Source: a virus
Direction: 5' to 3' (one strand)
IMG/VR virus record: IMGVR_UViG_3300045581_000321
Coordinates: 1 to 35,425 of that record
Length of the DNA stretch: 35,425 nt
Numbering within the stretch: position 1 is the first letter of the stretch; each line of letters starts with the position of its first letter. Under the pieces are notes generated by a model. The model ran no database searches, was not told the DNA's origin, and saw only the letters and a list, made by a program, of their open reading frames with translations. Positions 6,809 through 14,307 of this stretch are shown here, in pieces. Made by a program: the position numbers and the translations under genes.

Positions 6809-8185
6809 ATGGCGATTGATCTCAAACCAACCGAAGCGATGGCGGAGGAAGCAGAGCGTGGTCTTGCATGGCGTGATGAGTTCAACCGAGGAGGCACGGA
6901 AGTTGGAGTGGCAAGAGCTAGGGACATCAGCAACCGCAGAAACCTATCTACAGACACCATCCGCAGAATGGTCAGCTATTTCGCAAGGCATGAGGTGGAC
7001 AAGGAAGGAGAGGGCTTCTCACCGGGGGAGGAAGGATACCCATCAGCCGGGAGAATTGCTTGGGCATTATGGGGCGGGGATGCTGGACAATCATGGGCAA
7101 ATGAAAAGAACCGACAAATTGACACCGAACAAGAAAGTAAGATGGAGATTCTAATCAACAACAAAGTAGGCAAGATCAAACTAAATGATGCCGTCACGCC
7201 ATGGAGCGCAGATGACCTGATCAGCGAGATCGAAAAGCAATACGGAAACAAAGCCGTGGTCGAAAACATGGTGGTCGGAGGATTCCAATGTTCATCCGAT
7301 GATGCTCTTGAAACCATTGAGATTGAGATCAACTCCCCAGGCGGAAGCGTTCTAGACGGGTATCGAATCTACAATGCTCTGATGCAAATGCGCTCACGGG
7401 GTGTCGAGGTGGTGGCAACTGTCAACACGCTGGCAGCTTCCATGGGTAGCGTCATCCTGATGGCAGCCGACAAGGTAAAGATCGTCGAGGGTGGACGCAT
7501 CATGATTCACGAAGCATCTCAGACTGTATCTGGTGACAGTGAAGATCACGCCAGAGCAGCAAAGAATCTTGAGGAAATCTCAGAGGAAATCTCGATCATC
7601 TACGCCAACCGGACTGGTGCAAAACCAGAGGAAATGCGTGAGCTGATGAAGAAGGAAACTTGGATGGGAGCGAAAGAAGCAGTTGATCGCAAGTTTGCTG
7701 ACGAGATCGTGAAATTTGACACCGGAGTAAAAAGCATGAGCATACTTGCTAAACTATTCCCGAACAACGATCAGGTCGCACAAATCGAAGCAGCCATCCA
7801 AGAGAACGAGTCGATCCGTGCAGAACTGGTTTCCGCTCAAGATCAAATTAAAGAACTGCAATCGCAGATCGAAGACAAGATCCAAGTCCAATCTGAGCTG
7901 GTAGAGGCAAAAGCCAAAGCATCTGAGTTTGAGGCAAAAATCGTTGAGCAGTCCGAGAAGATCGAATCTCTTGAAAAAGAGCTGACCGCACTCGACGAAA
8001 AAGCAGGTATCAAGGCAGCCGAACTTCTGGCAGCCACTGGTCATTCCGCTCCTGTTGATCTCAACAACGAAGCTGGTGAAAGCCGTTCACCACTTGAAAT
8101 TTTTGAATCTCTGAAAGGTGCAGAAGCCACCGCTTTCTACAAAGCCAACCGCAAAGCGATCCTTGCAGAGCAAGCCAAAAAATAA
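6809..8185 (+). CDS. ClpP-like capsid maturation protease with N-terminal accessory domain and C-terminal scaffold
   Basis: A 458-residue three-part protein. Residues 1-108 hold a separate domain (TIRRMVSYFARHEVDK, then SAGRIAWALWGGDAG) found at the N-terminus of some phage head proteins. Residues about 112-305 are an S14/S49-type serine protease: NSPGGSVLDGYRIYNAL forms the oxyanion loop, the serine lies in AASMGS near residue 211, and the histidine in MIHEAS near 233. Residues 310-458 are a long coiled coil, suited to a scaffold that is digested during maturation. Internal starts at 7142 (protease) and 7736 (scaffold) are possible; a TTGACA box lies 23 and 20 nt before them. Confidence 0.85.
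   Translation: MAIDLKPTEAMAEEAERGLAWRDEFNRGGTEVGVARARDISNRRNLSTDTIRRMVSYFARHEVDKEGEGFSPGEEGYPSAGRIAWALWGGDAGQSWANEKNRQIDTEQESKMEILINNKVGKIKLNDAVTPWSADDLISEIEKQYGNKAVVENMVVGGFQCSSDDALETIEIEINSPGGSVLDGYRIYNALMQMRSRGVEVVATVNTLAASMGSVILMAADKVKIVEGGRIMIHEASQTVSGDSEDHARAAKNLEEISEEISIIYANRTGAKPEEMRELMKKETWMGAKEAVDRKFADEIVKFDTGVKSMSILAKLFPNNDQVAQIEAAIQENESIRAELVSAQDQIKELQSQIEDKIQVQSELVEAKAKASEFEAKIVEQSEKIESLEKELTALDEKAGIKAAELLAATGHSAPVDLNNEAGESRSPLEIFESLKGAEATAFYKANRKAILAEQAKK
7716..7738 (+). promoter_or_regulatory. TTGACA start-proximal element 3 (inside the protease gene)
   Basis: TTGACA at 7716-7721 begins exactly 20 nt before an internal in-frame ATG at 7736. GGAG at 7724-7727 lies 8 nt before that ATG. 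The TA at positions 9-10, present in the other elements, is absent here (TA falls at 7-8). Confidence 0.4.
7736..8185 (+). CDS. candidate nested scaffold protein (internal start within the protease gene)
   Basis: An in-frame internal start would make a 149-residue protein beginning MSILAKLFPNNDQ and consisting of the coiled-coil scaffold region only. In lambda, the scaffold Nu3 is made in the same way from inside the C protease gene. Support here is a GGAG ribosome-binding sequence 8 nt before the ATG, a TTGACA element at the 20-nt spacing seen before other virion genes, and the position of the start just after the protease domain. No independent stop or frame change proves it, so it remains a prediction. 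Confidence 0.5.
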   Translation: MSILAKLFPNNDQVAQIEAAIQENESIRAELVSAQDQIKELQSQIEDKIQVQSELVEAKAKASEFEAKIVEQSEKIESLEKELTALDEKAGIKAAELLAATGHSAPVDLNNEAGESRSPLEIFESLKGAEATAFYKANRKAILAEQAKK

Positions 8186-8204
8186 TCTCAATTAATCCAC
8201 TAAT

Positions 8205-9113
8205 ATGTCCACTACATTCAACGACAAAATCTACACTCAGGAAGTCCTGAACGCATTCACGGCTGGTCTTGCACCGCTTCGTGCTTTCACTCGTTCCTTT
8301 TCTCCAGAAGCCCGGCGCAAAGGTGATGCCATCATCATCCCTCGTGTTGACGCTCTGTCCACCACGACCTTCGCCTATGCCAACAACAGTGGCTATCCTT
8401 ACGAAACCGAAGGTGGCGTTGTTTCCGCAATCACGCTGAACCTCGATCAACACCAGATCGTTGGCGTTGACATCACTGACGTTCAGTTCGCCAATTCCGG
8501 CAGCGCTGACATCAGCATCTTCGCTCAACAACAAGGTCGCGCTCTTGCCCGTAAGTGCATCGAGAACGTTTTCGGACTTCTCACCATTGCAAACTTCGGT
8601 GCAGCAGCAGCCAGCCCAGTTTCGATCGCCAACACCGGACTTGCCCAACTTCGTGCAGCCCGTAAGACCCTCATGGATCGCAAGGTTAACATGGACATGG
8701 TTTCGCTTATCTCCAACTCCGAGCTTTACAGCTCGCTCCTTGGCGACAGCAACATCACTCAGGCTTTCCAATATGGTGGTTCTGAGGCAGTTCGTGAAGC
8801 CCGTATCCCTCGTCTCTACGGCATGGACGTCTACGAAACGAATGCTCTGCCACTTGGCGGCACTCTCTCGCTGGTCGGTTTCCTTGCCCACCCAGATGCA
8901 ATCGCAATCGCAGTTCGCAACCTGCAACCGCAAGATGGCGGAGACAGCTACCTTGCTGTTGAAACTGTCACCGATGCAGAAACGGGTCTTGGTTTCACCT
9001 ATCGCCGTCATTTCAACCCAGGCAAAGGCCGCCATTTCGCAAGCGTTGAATGCTTGTTCGGCATGACGACCGCCTTGACCTTGGGCATCGGACTTCTCCG
9101 TAAGGCAGACTAA
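8205..9113 (+). CDS. major capsid (coat) protein
   Basis: A 302-residue protein placed right after the protease/scaffold gene and before a strong terminator, as expected for the coat protein. It begins FNDKIYTQEVLNAFTAGLAP, has an internal SPEARRKGDAIIIPRVD segment like that of P22/HK97-fold coat proteins, and ends with a conserved-looking FASVECLFGMTTALTLGIG. Codon use is unlike the neighbours: C at third positions and Arg CGT/CGC dominate, consistent with very high expression. A 358-codon antisense frame is a by-product of this bias. No separate decoration protein is seen nearby. Confidence 0.85.
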   Translation: MSTTFNDKIYTQEVLNAFTAGLAPLRAFTRSFSPEARRKGDAIIIPRVDALSTTTFAYANNSGYPYETEGGVVSAITLNLDQHQIVGVDITDVQFANSGSADISIFAQQQGRALARKCIENVFGLLTIANFGAAAASPVSIANTGLAQLRAARKTLMDRKVNMDMVSLISNSELYSSLLGDSNITQAFQYGGSEAVREARIPRLYGMDVYETNALPLGGTLSLVGFLAHPDAIAIAVRNLQPQDGGDSYLAVETVTDAETGLGFTYRRHFNPGKGRHFASVECLFGMTTALTLGIGLLRKAD

Positions 9114-9135
9114 TCTCGGTTTGTGTTTCATGGTC

Positions 9136-9168
9136 AAAAGCCGTCCTCAGAAATGGGGGCGGCTTTTT
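9136..9168 (+). terminator. rho-independent terminator after the coat gene
   Basis: AAAAGCCGTCC (9136-9146) pairs with GGGCGGCTTTT downstream, with one G-T pair and an 8- to 9-nt loop, followed by T's at 9164-9168. It lies 22 bp after the coat stop and inside the long upstream extension of the next frame, which argues that the next gene starts at 9210 and not 9123. Confidence 0.8.
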
Positions 9169-9209
9169 GCTTGCCAAAATTCAATTTTTGGTTCACAAGT
9201 CTCTCACAA

Positions 9210-11426
9210 ATGAATGCAGAAAAAATAACGCTTTCCGTTATTACCGGAAATTGCGAAAAAGACATCGAGCGATTCCTGAACGTGTTTCAACCACACTTCG
9301 ATGAGGTTGTCATGGTTCGTGCAATCGGGAATCAAGATCCAGACAACACCTTGAGCATTGCAGAAAGCCGAGGTTGTATTGTCGGAGAATACTTCAATAG
9401 CCCAGATGCCATCGAAGGATGCACACCTCCATCTACATGGAAGCACGTTGACAACTTCGCCGCTGCTCGCAATGTATCGGCAAAGCTGGCTACCGGAGAC
9501 TGGATCATGTGGGCAGACATGGATGACACCGCAGAAGGTCTTGAGAACCTGCGTGAGATCATCGCCAAGCTGCCAGAGGGATGCAACATCCTGCGTTGTC
9601 CCTATGTTGTCAGCGATCAGGGAGTGATTGCAAACTATCGGGAGCGAGTCTGGAGAAATACAGGGTCGATGGAATGGAAGAACGCATTGCATGAGAATCT
9701 TGTCGATACATCTGGCAATGACGCACCACACAGCCAAACAGATCGTATCAAGATCATTCACGCACCCAGACAAGATCGGGACTGCTCAAAAGATCGCAAT
9801 CTGAACATCCTTGAAAGCATTCCAGAAGATCAGAGGACACACGCTCATACGTTCTATTTGATGACGGAATATGCCCGCAGAAACGATCCAAGGGCTGTTG
9901 AGCTTGCAGATGATTTCCTGAAGCATCCAGAAGGAGGACTGCCGGAAAGATTTGAGACATTCATGACCATGGCAGCCATGTCCGAGGATTTCGAGACAAA
10001 GGCGCAGATCTACACGCAGGCATTCGCAGAAGATCCAAGCCGGGCAGAACCGCTTTACGAGCTGGCTGCATTGTCCTTGTCCTGCGATCAACCCAAACGA
10101 GCGTTGGACTTTGCGAGACTGATGATGAGCTGCAAATGGCCTGACGATCCATGCTGGAACCACCGGAAGATGTTCTATGGGTTTTTCAGGGAGGATCTGT
10201 TCCTGCAATGCCTGAGATCGGCAGGATATGTCCTTGAATCAGACACCCGCAGGGAGAATATGAATAAGAGGGCAGGATTGCCCGTAATTTCGCTTTTACA
10301 CGCTACGAGGGGCAGAGCCTCACAAGCGATCAGAACACGCTCAGAATGGCTCAGGAACGCAGACAACCCAGAAGCCATTGAACACATCTTTGCCGTGGAT
10401 CTCGACGACGAATACGCCGAGGTATTCCAGAGGTTCAAGACTGTGTTCATGCAGTCGGGTCAGGGTGGATGTGTGGCAGCCTGGAACAGCGCAGCGATCC
10501 ACTCCAAGGGCGATATCCTCGTGCAGCTCAGTGATGACTGGAAGCCATTCAAAGGATGGGACACAGAGATTTTAAGGTGCATCGGAGACACCCAAAAAGA
10601 ATCTGTCTTGGCAATCTCAGATGGTCATCGAAACGACAACCTTCTCTGCATGGCGATCCTGACCAGAGCGAGATACAAAGCGCAAGGATACCTGTTCCAT
10701 CCAGAGTTTTTCTCGATGTTCTCTGACAACTGGTTTTCATTTAACGCATTTAAGGATGGCGTTGTCATTGATGCTCGTGATCGGATCACATTTGAACATC
10801 TGCACCCTGCATTCGGCAAAGCTGAAATGGATGAGAGTTATTCCAGAAGCAACAGCGAATACAATTACCAGACCGGAGAAGGCATTTTCCGGCGTCTGAT
10901 GCTGGGGATCAAGATGTCCAGCGACATCGAAGGCTGGTTTGACTTCAGGGATGTCTATGATTTCGTTGCAAAAATGCTTCCCAAAGATGGACAATTCGTC
11001 GAGGTCGGAGCGTGGAAGGGCAAAAGCGCAATTTACCTGCGAGATCGTCTCGACGATATCCGCAAGCCAGTGGTCTTGTGGGTGGTTGATACGTTCAAAG
11101 GCGATGACGACACCGGAAAAGTCGATGTATTGCCAGAGTTCAAGGAAAACCGAGGTGAGCGGGACATCAACATCTTTGAGAGCGAGAGCGCACCAGCAGC
11201 CGAGGGCTTCGATGATGACACTCTGGATGGGGTATTCATTGATGCAGCCCACGATTACGAGAACGCTCTGGCAGACATCAAGGCATGGCAACCAAAGGTC
11301 AAAAAAGGCGGCTTCTTCGGTGGTCATGATGCTGATTCCGAGGGAGTTAGAAAGGCACTGAAGAAAGCAGGCATCAATTATGTGGTCATCGGCAGATGTT
11401 GGATCAAAACAGACAAAACAAAATGA
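9210..11426 (+). CDS. three-domain glycosyltransferase-glycosyltransferase-methyltransferase
   Basis: A 738-residue protein. Residues 1-230 are a GT2-type (GT-A fold) glycosyltransferase with the metal-binding motif MWADMDD at about 100-106 and a GNCEKDIERFL start. Residues 230-345 look like TPR/helical repeats (AEPLYELAALSLSCDQPKRAL). Residues 355-575 are a second GT-A-like domain (VISLLHATRGR, AVDLDDEY, QLSDDWKP). Residues about 577-738 are a class I SAM-dependent methyltransferase (FVEVGAWKGKSAIYL as the SAM loop, then VFIDAAHDYENALADIK). It lies between coat and head-tail genes, so virion protein glycosylation with methylated sugar is a plausible role. The start is the first ATG after the terminator. 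Confidence 0.8.
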   Translation: MNAEKITLSVITGNCEKDIERFLNVFQPHFDEVVMVRAIGNQDPDNTLSIAESRGCIVGEYFNSPDAIEGCTPPSTWKHVDNFAAARNVSAKLATGDWIMWADMDDTAEGLENLREIIAKLPEGCNILRCPYVVSDQGVIANYRERVWRNTGSMEWKNALHENLVDTSGNDAPHSQTDRIKIIHAPRQDRDCSKDRNLNILESIPEDQRTHAHTFYLMTEYARRNDPRAVELADDFLKHPEGGLPERFETFMTMAAMSEDFETKAQIYTQAFAEDPSRAEPLYELAALSLSCDQPKRALDFARLMMSCKWPDDPCWNHRKMFYGFFREDLFLQCLRSAGYVLESDTRRENMNKRAGLPVISLLHATRGRASQAIRTRSEWLRNADNPEAIEHIFAVDLDDEYAEVFQRFKTVFMQSGQGGCVAAWNSAAIHSKGDILVQLSDDWKPFKGWDTEILRCIGDTQKESVLAISDGHRNDNLLCMAILTRARYKAQGYLFHPEFFSMFSDNWFSFNAFKDGVVIDARDRITFEHLHPAFGKAEMDESYSRSNSEYNYQTGEGIFRRLMLGIKMSSDIEGWFDFRDVYDFVAKMLPKDGQFVEVGAWKGKSAIYLRDRLDDIRKPVVLWVVDTFKGDDDTGKVDVLPEFKENRGERDINIFESESAPAAEGFDDDTLDGVFIDAAHDYENALADIKAWQPKVKKGGFFGGHDADSEGVRKALKKAGINYVVIGRCWIKTDKTK

Positions 11427-11605
11427 GCAATCAAGCAGGAAAAGGAGACAGCCCAAGGCCCGTGGACATGAAAACTTACGGGGACAATTACGAATCAATC
11501 TTTAGAAAGAACAAAAATGCAACCAATACTATCCATTCTGACACCATCAGTCCCAAGCCGCAATGTAAGCTCGCTGCAAGAAAAGATCGAAAAGCAGATC
11601 GGTGA
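11423..11605 (+). CDS. small conserved protein (GKGDSPRPVD type)
   Basis: A 60-residue protein coupled by ATGA to the glycosyltransferase. Its first 30 residues (GKGDSPRPVDMKTYGDNYESIF) match a small motif found as short ORFs in many phages; the function is unknown to me. The rest overlaps the next gene by 89 nt in another frame and is lysine-rich, so the C-terminal half may be shaped by that overlap. Confidence 0.55.
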   Translation: MSNQAGKGDSPRPVDMKTYGDNYESIFRKNKNATNTIHSDTISPKPQCKLAARKDRKADR

Positions 11606-12077
11606 TTTGCCAGTCGAGCATCTGGTATTCTGCGACAACAAAAAGCGGAGCATCGGGGAGAAAAGGCAGTCATTGGTCAATATCGCCAATGGCAAATACA
11701 TTGCCTTCGTGGATGACGATGATGATATCTGCGAGGGATACGTTGCAGAGATCCTGAAGGCAGCCCAGAGCAACCCAGATGTCATCACCTTCAAGCAGCA
11801 GGCATTCTACAACGAGCATGAGTCAGAGATCGTCTTTGGGATTAACCATCAGGACGAGCCATTCAACCCGGGTGGTGTCACCTATCGAGCGCCATGGCAC
11901 ATTTGTGCTTGGAAGCGTGAGAAGGTCACAGATTGCCAGTTCGCCTTTACGAACTACGGGGAGGATAAGATCTGGGCATTGCAAGCCCGTAAGAAAATCA
12001 AGACTGGGCTACATATTGACAAGGTTTTGCAGATTTATCGGCACTCATCTTTGACAACGGAGGCGCCAGAATCATAA
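11517..12077 (+). CDS. GT2-type glycosyltransferase
   Basis: A 186-residue single-domain GT-A glycosyltransferase. PILSILTPSVPSR is the N-terminal nucleotide-sugar strand, GEKRQSLVNIANGKYIAFVDDDDD (residues 48-70) holds the metal-binding aspartates, and GEDKIWALQA near the C-terminus supplies the usual acidic catalytic loop. It is short for the family but has both key regions. It starts inside the previous small gene and is followed by a TTGACA element. With the large glycosyltransferase upstream it forms a two-enzyme sugar module inside the virion operon. Confidence 0.8.
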   Translation: MQPILSILTPSVPSRNVSSLQEKIEKQIGDLPVEHLVFCDNKKRSIGEKRQSLVNIANGKYIAFVDDDDDICEGYVAEILKAAQSNPDVITFKQQAFYNEHESEIVFGINHQDEPFNPGGVTYRAPWHICAWKREKVTDCQFAFTNYGEDKIWALQARKKIKTGLHIDKVLQIYRHSSLTTEAPES

Positions 12078-12079
12078 GA

Positions 12080-12102
12080 TTGACAAAAAGCCCTATTGCA
12101 TG
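12080..12102 (+). promoter_or_regulatory. TTGACA start-proximal element 4
   Basis: TTGACA at 12080-12085 begins exactly 20 nt before the ATG at 12100, with TA at positions 9-10 after the box. It lies just 3 nt after the glycosyltransferase stop. Confidence 0.5.
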
Positions 12103-12411
12103 ACAGGAATTGACAGCTTTATCCTTAGCTCACTTGACGAGGTTGACTCGATCCTCGGAACTGTGACAATGACTGTTGTCGGGCAAACCTTCTCGGTGGT
12201 CATTGATGACGTCAATAAGTCCACCAGCGGGGATGATGTCGGTCTGACCGCTGAATATGATGTCATTGCCTGCGCTCAGCCAGCCGATGTCAGCAACCCA
12301 AGACTGCTGGTCAACAAACGATGCACCTTGGACGGCAACGAATACCGCATCAACCAAGTCAGGGTCGGAACAGTGGCAATTCACTTCATTCTCACAGACA
12401 TCAACAAGTAA
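12100..12411 (+). CDS. putative head-tail joining / head completion protein
   Basis: A 103-residue protein rich in beta strands (VTMTVVGQTFSVVIDD, RLLVNKRCTLDGNEYRINQVRVG). This size and fold type, with the location before a terminator-like and a tail-tube protein, suits a head-tail joining protein of the lambda gpFII kind. There is no unique motif. Stop and next start overlap as TAATG. Confidence 0.5.
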   Translation: MTGIDSFILSSLDEVDSILGTVTMTVVGQTFSVVIDDVNKSTSGDDVGLTAEYDVIACAQPADVSNPRLLVNKRCTLDGNEYRINQVRVGTVAIHFILTDINK

Positions 12412-12836
12412 TGAACATCCAACGCAGACTCAAATCCATCCTGATCGAGCATCTTTCGAGATACAAGCCCGCCGAGGATATCGAAGTAATTGACGCCAAA
12501 AGACTGGATCTTGCCACCTTGCCGACCATTGCCGTCGAGGTTACAGACGAAAAAGCCCACTCTCAGGCACTCTGGAGCGTTATTGTCTGCCAGGTATCGG
12601 TTCTTTACCGAGTCCATGCAGGGGATATCGAGCAGCCCGATCTGGATTACAACATGGACGTCATCGAGCAGGCTTTGCAAGATCCCAATGAATTGGTGGT
12701 TCTGGGAGACGAAAACAGCCTTGTGATCTTCAACTGGCTGTATCAGGGGTCGGTTCAGGAATGGAACGATTCGATGGTGGACACAGTTTTCACCGCTGAA
12801 TGTATCGTGACCAGAAAGCCGATCAATCAGAACTGA
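12411..12836 (+). CDS. putative tail terminator / minor tail protein
   Basis: A 141-residue protein with the start fixed by a TAATG overlap; the frame is open further upstream (to 12321) but that part is read out of frame inside the previous gene. It begins MNIQRRLKSILIEHL and has an alternating beta/helix pattern (ALWSVIVCQVSVLYRVH, then NMDVIEQALQDPNELVVLGD) resembling tail-terminator (gpU-like) proteins, which cap the tail tube and meet the head. Position just before the tail tube supports this. No decisive motif. Confidence 0.5.
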   Translation: MNIQRRLKSILIEHLSRYKPAEDIEVIDAKRLDLATLPTIAVEVTDEKAHSQALWSVIVCQVSVLYRVHAGDIEQPDLDYNMDVIEQALQDPNELVVLGDENSLVIFNWLYQGSVQEWNDSMVDTVFTAECIVTRKPINQN

Positions 12837-12839
12837 AAT

Positions 12840-12862
12840 TTGACACGCCATGATACTTCATG
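12840..12862 (+). promoter_or_regulatory. TTGACA start-proximal element 5
   Basis: TTGACA at 12840-12845 begins exactly 20 nt before the tail-tube ATG at 12860, with TA at positions 9-10 after the box. The box and following CGCC are identical to element 1 over ten bases (TTGACACGCC). Confidence 0.5.
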
Positions 12863-13231
12863 GCAGCAACAGTCTACACCGCAGCATCGGCATCCGATCT
12901 TGTTTTCGCTCTGACGAACGAAACTGGTATCATCTTGACCAACTATTCACGCAACGTTTCCCCGGTTAAAACCGAAGTCCGAGACGCTGAAAACGAGGTT
13001 GTCGCAGTAGCATACAGCGGCATCACGGCAGCAATTACCCTTGATGGCTTCATCAACGGAACGACCGAGTTCGAGGTCGCAAACCTTTTGACCTTGGCCA
13101 ACGACACCGCCTCTTATGGTCTGTCCGGTGGCACAGTGATCGTCGATTCCGTCAACGAGTCCCACGCTCAAGGCGAGTTCAAGAAAGTCTCAGTTTCCTG
13201 CACACAATACGCAGAAACGATGACTGCCTAA
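12860..13231 (+). CDS. putative major tail (tube) protein
   Basis: A 123-residue, beta-rich protein (SDLVFALTNETGIILTNYSR, then ITLDGFINGTTEFEVANLL and GEFKKVSVSCTQYAETM). Its C-rich, high-expression codon use is like the coat gene, it stands alone between two non-coding gaps, and it lies upstream of the chaperone frameshift pair; all three fit a tail tube protein. It is short for the family, and I see no Ig-like extension. No sequence signature is decisive. Confidence 0.6.
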   Translation: MAATVYTAASASDLVFALTNETGIILTNYSRNVSPVKTEVRDAENEVVAVAYSGITAAITLDGFINGTTEFEVANLLTLANDTASYGLSGGTVIVDSVNESHAQGEFKKVSVSCTQYAETMTA

Positions 13232-13249
13232 GTTTGAAAAACAACCCAT

Positions 13250-13271
13250 GCCGCCTGGGTAAATTGGCGGC
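13250..13271 (+). terminator. hairpin after the tail-tube gene (possible terminator or attenuator)
   Basis: GCCGCC at 13250-13255 pairs with GGCGGC at 13266-13271 across a 10-nt loop. No T-run follows, so it may attenuate or stabilise the tube mRNA 3' end and not be a full terminator. It ends 9 nt before the next ATG. Confidence 0.45.
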
Positions 13272-13280
13272 AAATACATT

Positions 13281-13670
13281 ATGAAAAGAGAGATGTTCCA
13301 CACGACGAATCTCAAGGCTGCGTCTGCATTGGTAACGCTTGGCTTTGAGTTATTGAACCCGCCAGTCACCCGCACAGTTCGGGATGATGGCGTTGAATCG
13401 ACAGTGTTCTGGTTTGAGCCTATTAACAAAGAAGGCAAGAAAGCCATTGAGGTCTATCGTGACATGACCAAGGGTAGCGAGAAGCTGCGAGCTAGCGATC
13501 CAGAGAACCCGATCAATTACATGAGGGAGGTTCTGAGCAATAGGGATGAGCTGATCAGCCTGATACGCAATGTGCCACGCCATGTCATCATCAACCGGAA
13601 TGGTCGATCAATTGCCATTCGTGAGGACGCAACAAAAGAACAAAAAGATCAATTCAAACCATACCTGTAA
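13281..13670 (+). CDS. hypothetical tail-region protein (DUF5659-like start)
   Basis: A 129-residue protein. The N-terminus (MFHTTNLKAASALVTLGFEL) resembles DUF5659, a phage family where a short segment of 'tsdl..A.~L...G' precedes a beta/helix region; that is pattern recall only. The middle is charged (YRDMTKGSEKLRASDPENP). It lies between tail tube and chaperones, where such small proteins of unknown role are common. Confidence 0.5.
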   Translation: MKREMFHTTNLKAASALVTLGFELLNPPVTRTVRDDGVESTVFWFEPINKEGKKAIEVYRDMTKGSEKLRASDPENPINYMREVLSNRDELISLIRNVPRHVIINRNGRSIAIREDATKEQKDQFKPYL

Positions 13671-13675
13671 AACAT

Positions 13676-14080
13676 ATGAAAAAGAAAGAAAACATCGAAC
13701 TTCTGACCGATGAAGAAGTATTGACCAGAGGAGCCACAAAGGAAAACGAGAAGATCGGAAAGCTGAATCTTCGACCGATTACCATCCGATCCTTGTCCCA
13801 GATGAAACGCAATGGCGTTTTGGACAATGAGAATCAGGACGTATTCCAGAAAACCGCAGCTTTTGGATTTATCCACAGCGCACCTAAGGATGTGGTCAGC
13901 TCGGTGGTCAATGACAAGAAGGAGTTCTACGCAGTAATTGATGACTGGATGGATGAGAACTTTACGAACCACCTTGAGATGGAGCCATTGGCAGAAGCCA
14001 TGAACAAGGCTTTTGAGGAATACGCTGCTGCAATGTCCACCGGATCGGTTCCTTACAAGGGCAACGGGTCAAAAAACTAG
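13676..14080 (+). CDS. tail assembly chaperone (short, G-like form)
   Basis: A 134-residue acidic/helical protein. Between tail tube and tape measure, tailed phages encode a chaperone in two forms that bind the tape measure during tail assembly. The gene ends GNGSKN and its last codons read tcA AAA AAC TAG, which contains the ideal -1 slippery heptamer. Most ribosomes would stop at TAG (14078-14080) and make this short form. Residues 50-110 (ITIRSLSQMKR, KKEFYAVIDDWMDENF) look helical. A product of this size and site is typical. Confidence 0.75.
   Translation: MKKKENIELLTDEEVLTRGATKENEKIGKLNLRPITIRSLSQMKRNGVLDNENQDVFQKTAAFGFIHSAPKDVVSSVVNDKKEFYAVIDDWMDENFTNHLEMEPLAEAMNKAFEEYAAAMSTGSVPYKGNGSKN
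14071..14077 (+). promoter_or_regulatory. -1 programmed frameshift site A AAA AAC
   Basis: The heptamer AAAAAAC is in the correct phase for simultaneous -1 slippage (zero-frame codons TCA AAA AAC TAG). It lies directly before the stop. Slippage continues in the frame CTA GCA TCT that is open to 14307. A small stem (CCCA 14086-14089, TGGG 14092-14095) lies 8 nt downstream but is weak. Confidence 0.8.
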
Positions 14081-14307
14081 CATCTCCCATCTGGGTGGCT
14101 GCCTATGTTCATCAACTCGCAGCAGCAACTGGATGGGGATACAATGAGATCATGGATGAAGTCCCATTGTCATTGGGATTGCAAATCATTGATGCGCAAT
14201 GCCTTAAAGAAGGTGTGATGAGAGAGCGCATTGATATCAGTCAACAGACCGAAAGCGCAGAGGAGATAATTGACAAAGCATTCAAAAGCATAGGGCATGG
14301 CGACTAG
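14077..14307 (+). CDS. tail assembly chaperone frameshift extension (T-like domain)
   Basis: The -1 frame from the slippery site adds 76 residues (LASPIWVAAYVHQLAAATGW at the start) to the 134-residue short form, giving a 210-residue GT-like fusion. The extension is helical, with PLSLGLQIIDAQCLKEG in the middle, as in T domains that contact the tail tube. An independent GTG start at 14095 exists but has no ribosome-binding site, so frameshifting is the better explanation. It overlaps the next gene by 11 nt. Confidence 0.7.
   Translation, partial: LASPIWVAAYVHQLAAATGWGYNEIMDEVPLSLGLQIIDAQCLKEGVMRERIDISQQTESAEEIIDKAFKSIGHGD

Noticed and set aside
8061-9137. 358-codon open frame on the minus strand opposite the coat gene
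   Set aside because: It mirrors the coat gene's codon bias; low-complexity Cys/Asp/Gly-rich translation, no ribosome-binding site and no neighbours in that direction.
9123-9209. Upstream extension of the glycosyltransferase gene
   Set aside because: It would translate through a strong rho-independent terminator; the ATG at 9210 gives the family N-terminus directly.
10737-11498. 253-codon minus-strand frame opposite the glycosyltransferase
   Set aside because: Shadow of the methyltransferase domain frame; no domain features in its translation.
12047-12125. Further TTGACA boxes at 12050 and 12109 as members of the start-proximal set
   Set aside because: Neither has an ATG 20-22 nt downstream; they show that the hexamer also occurs by chance.
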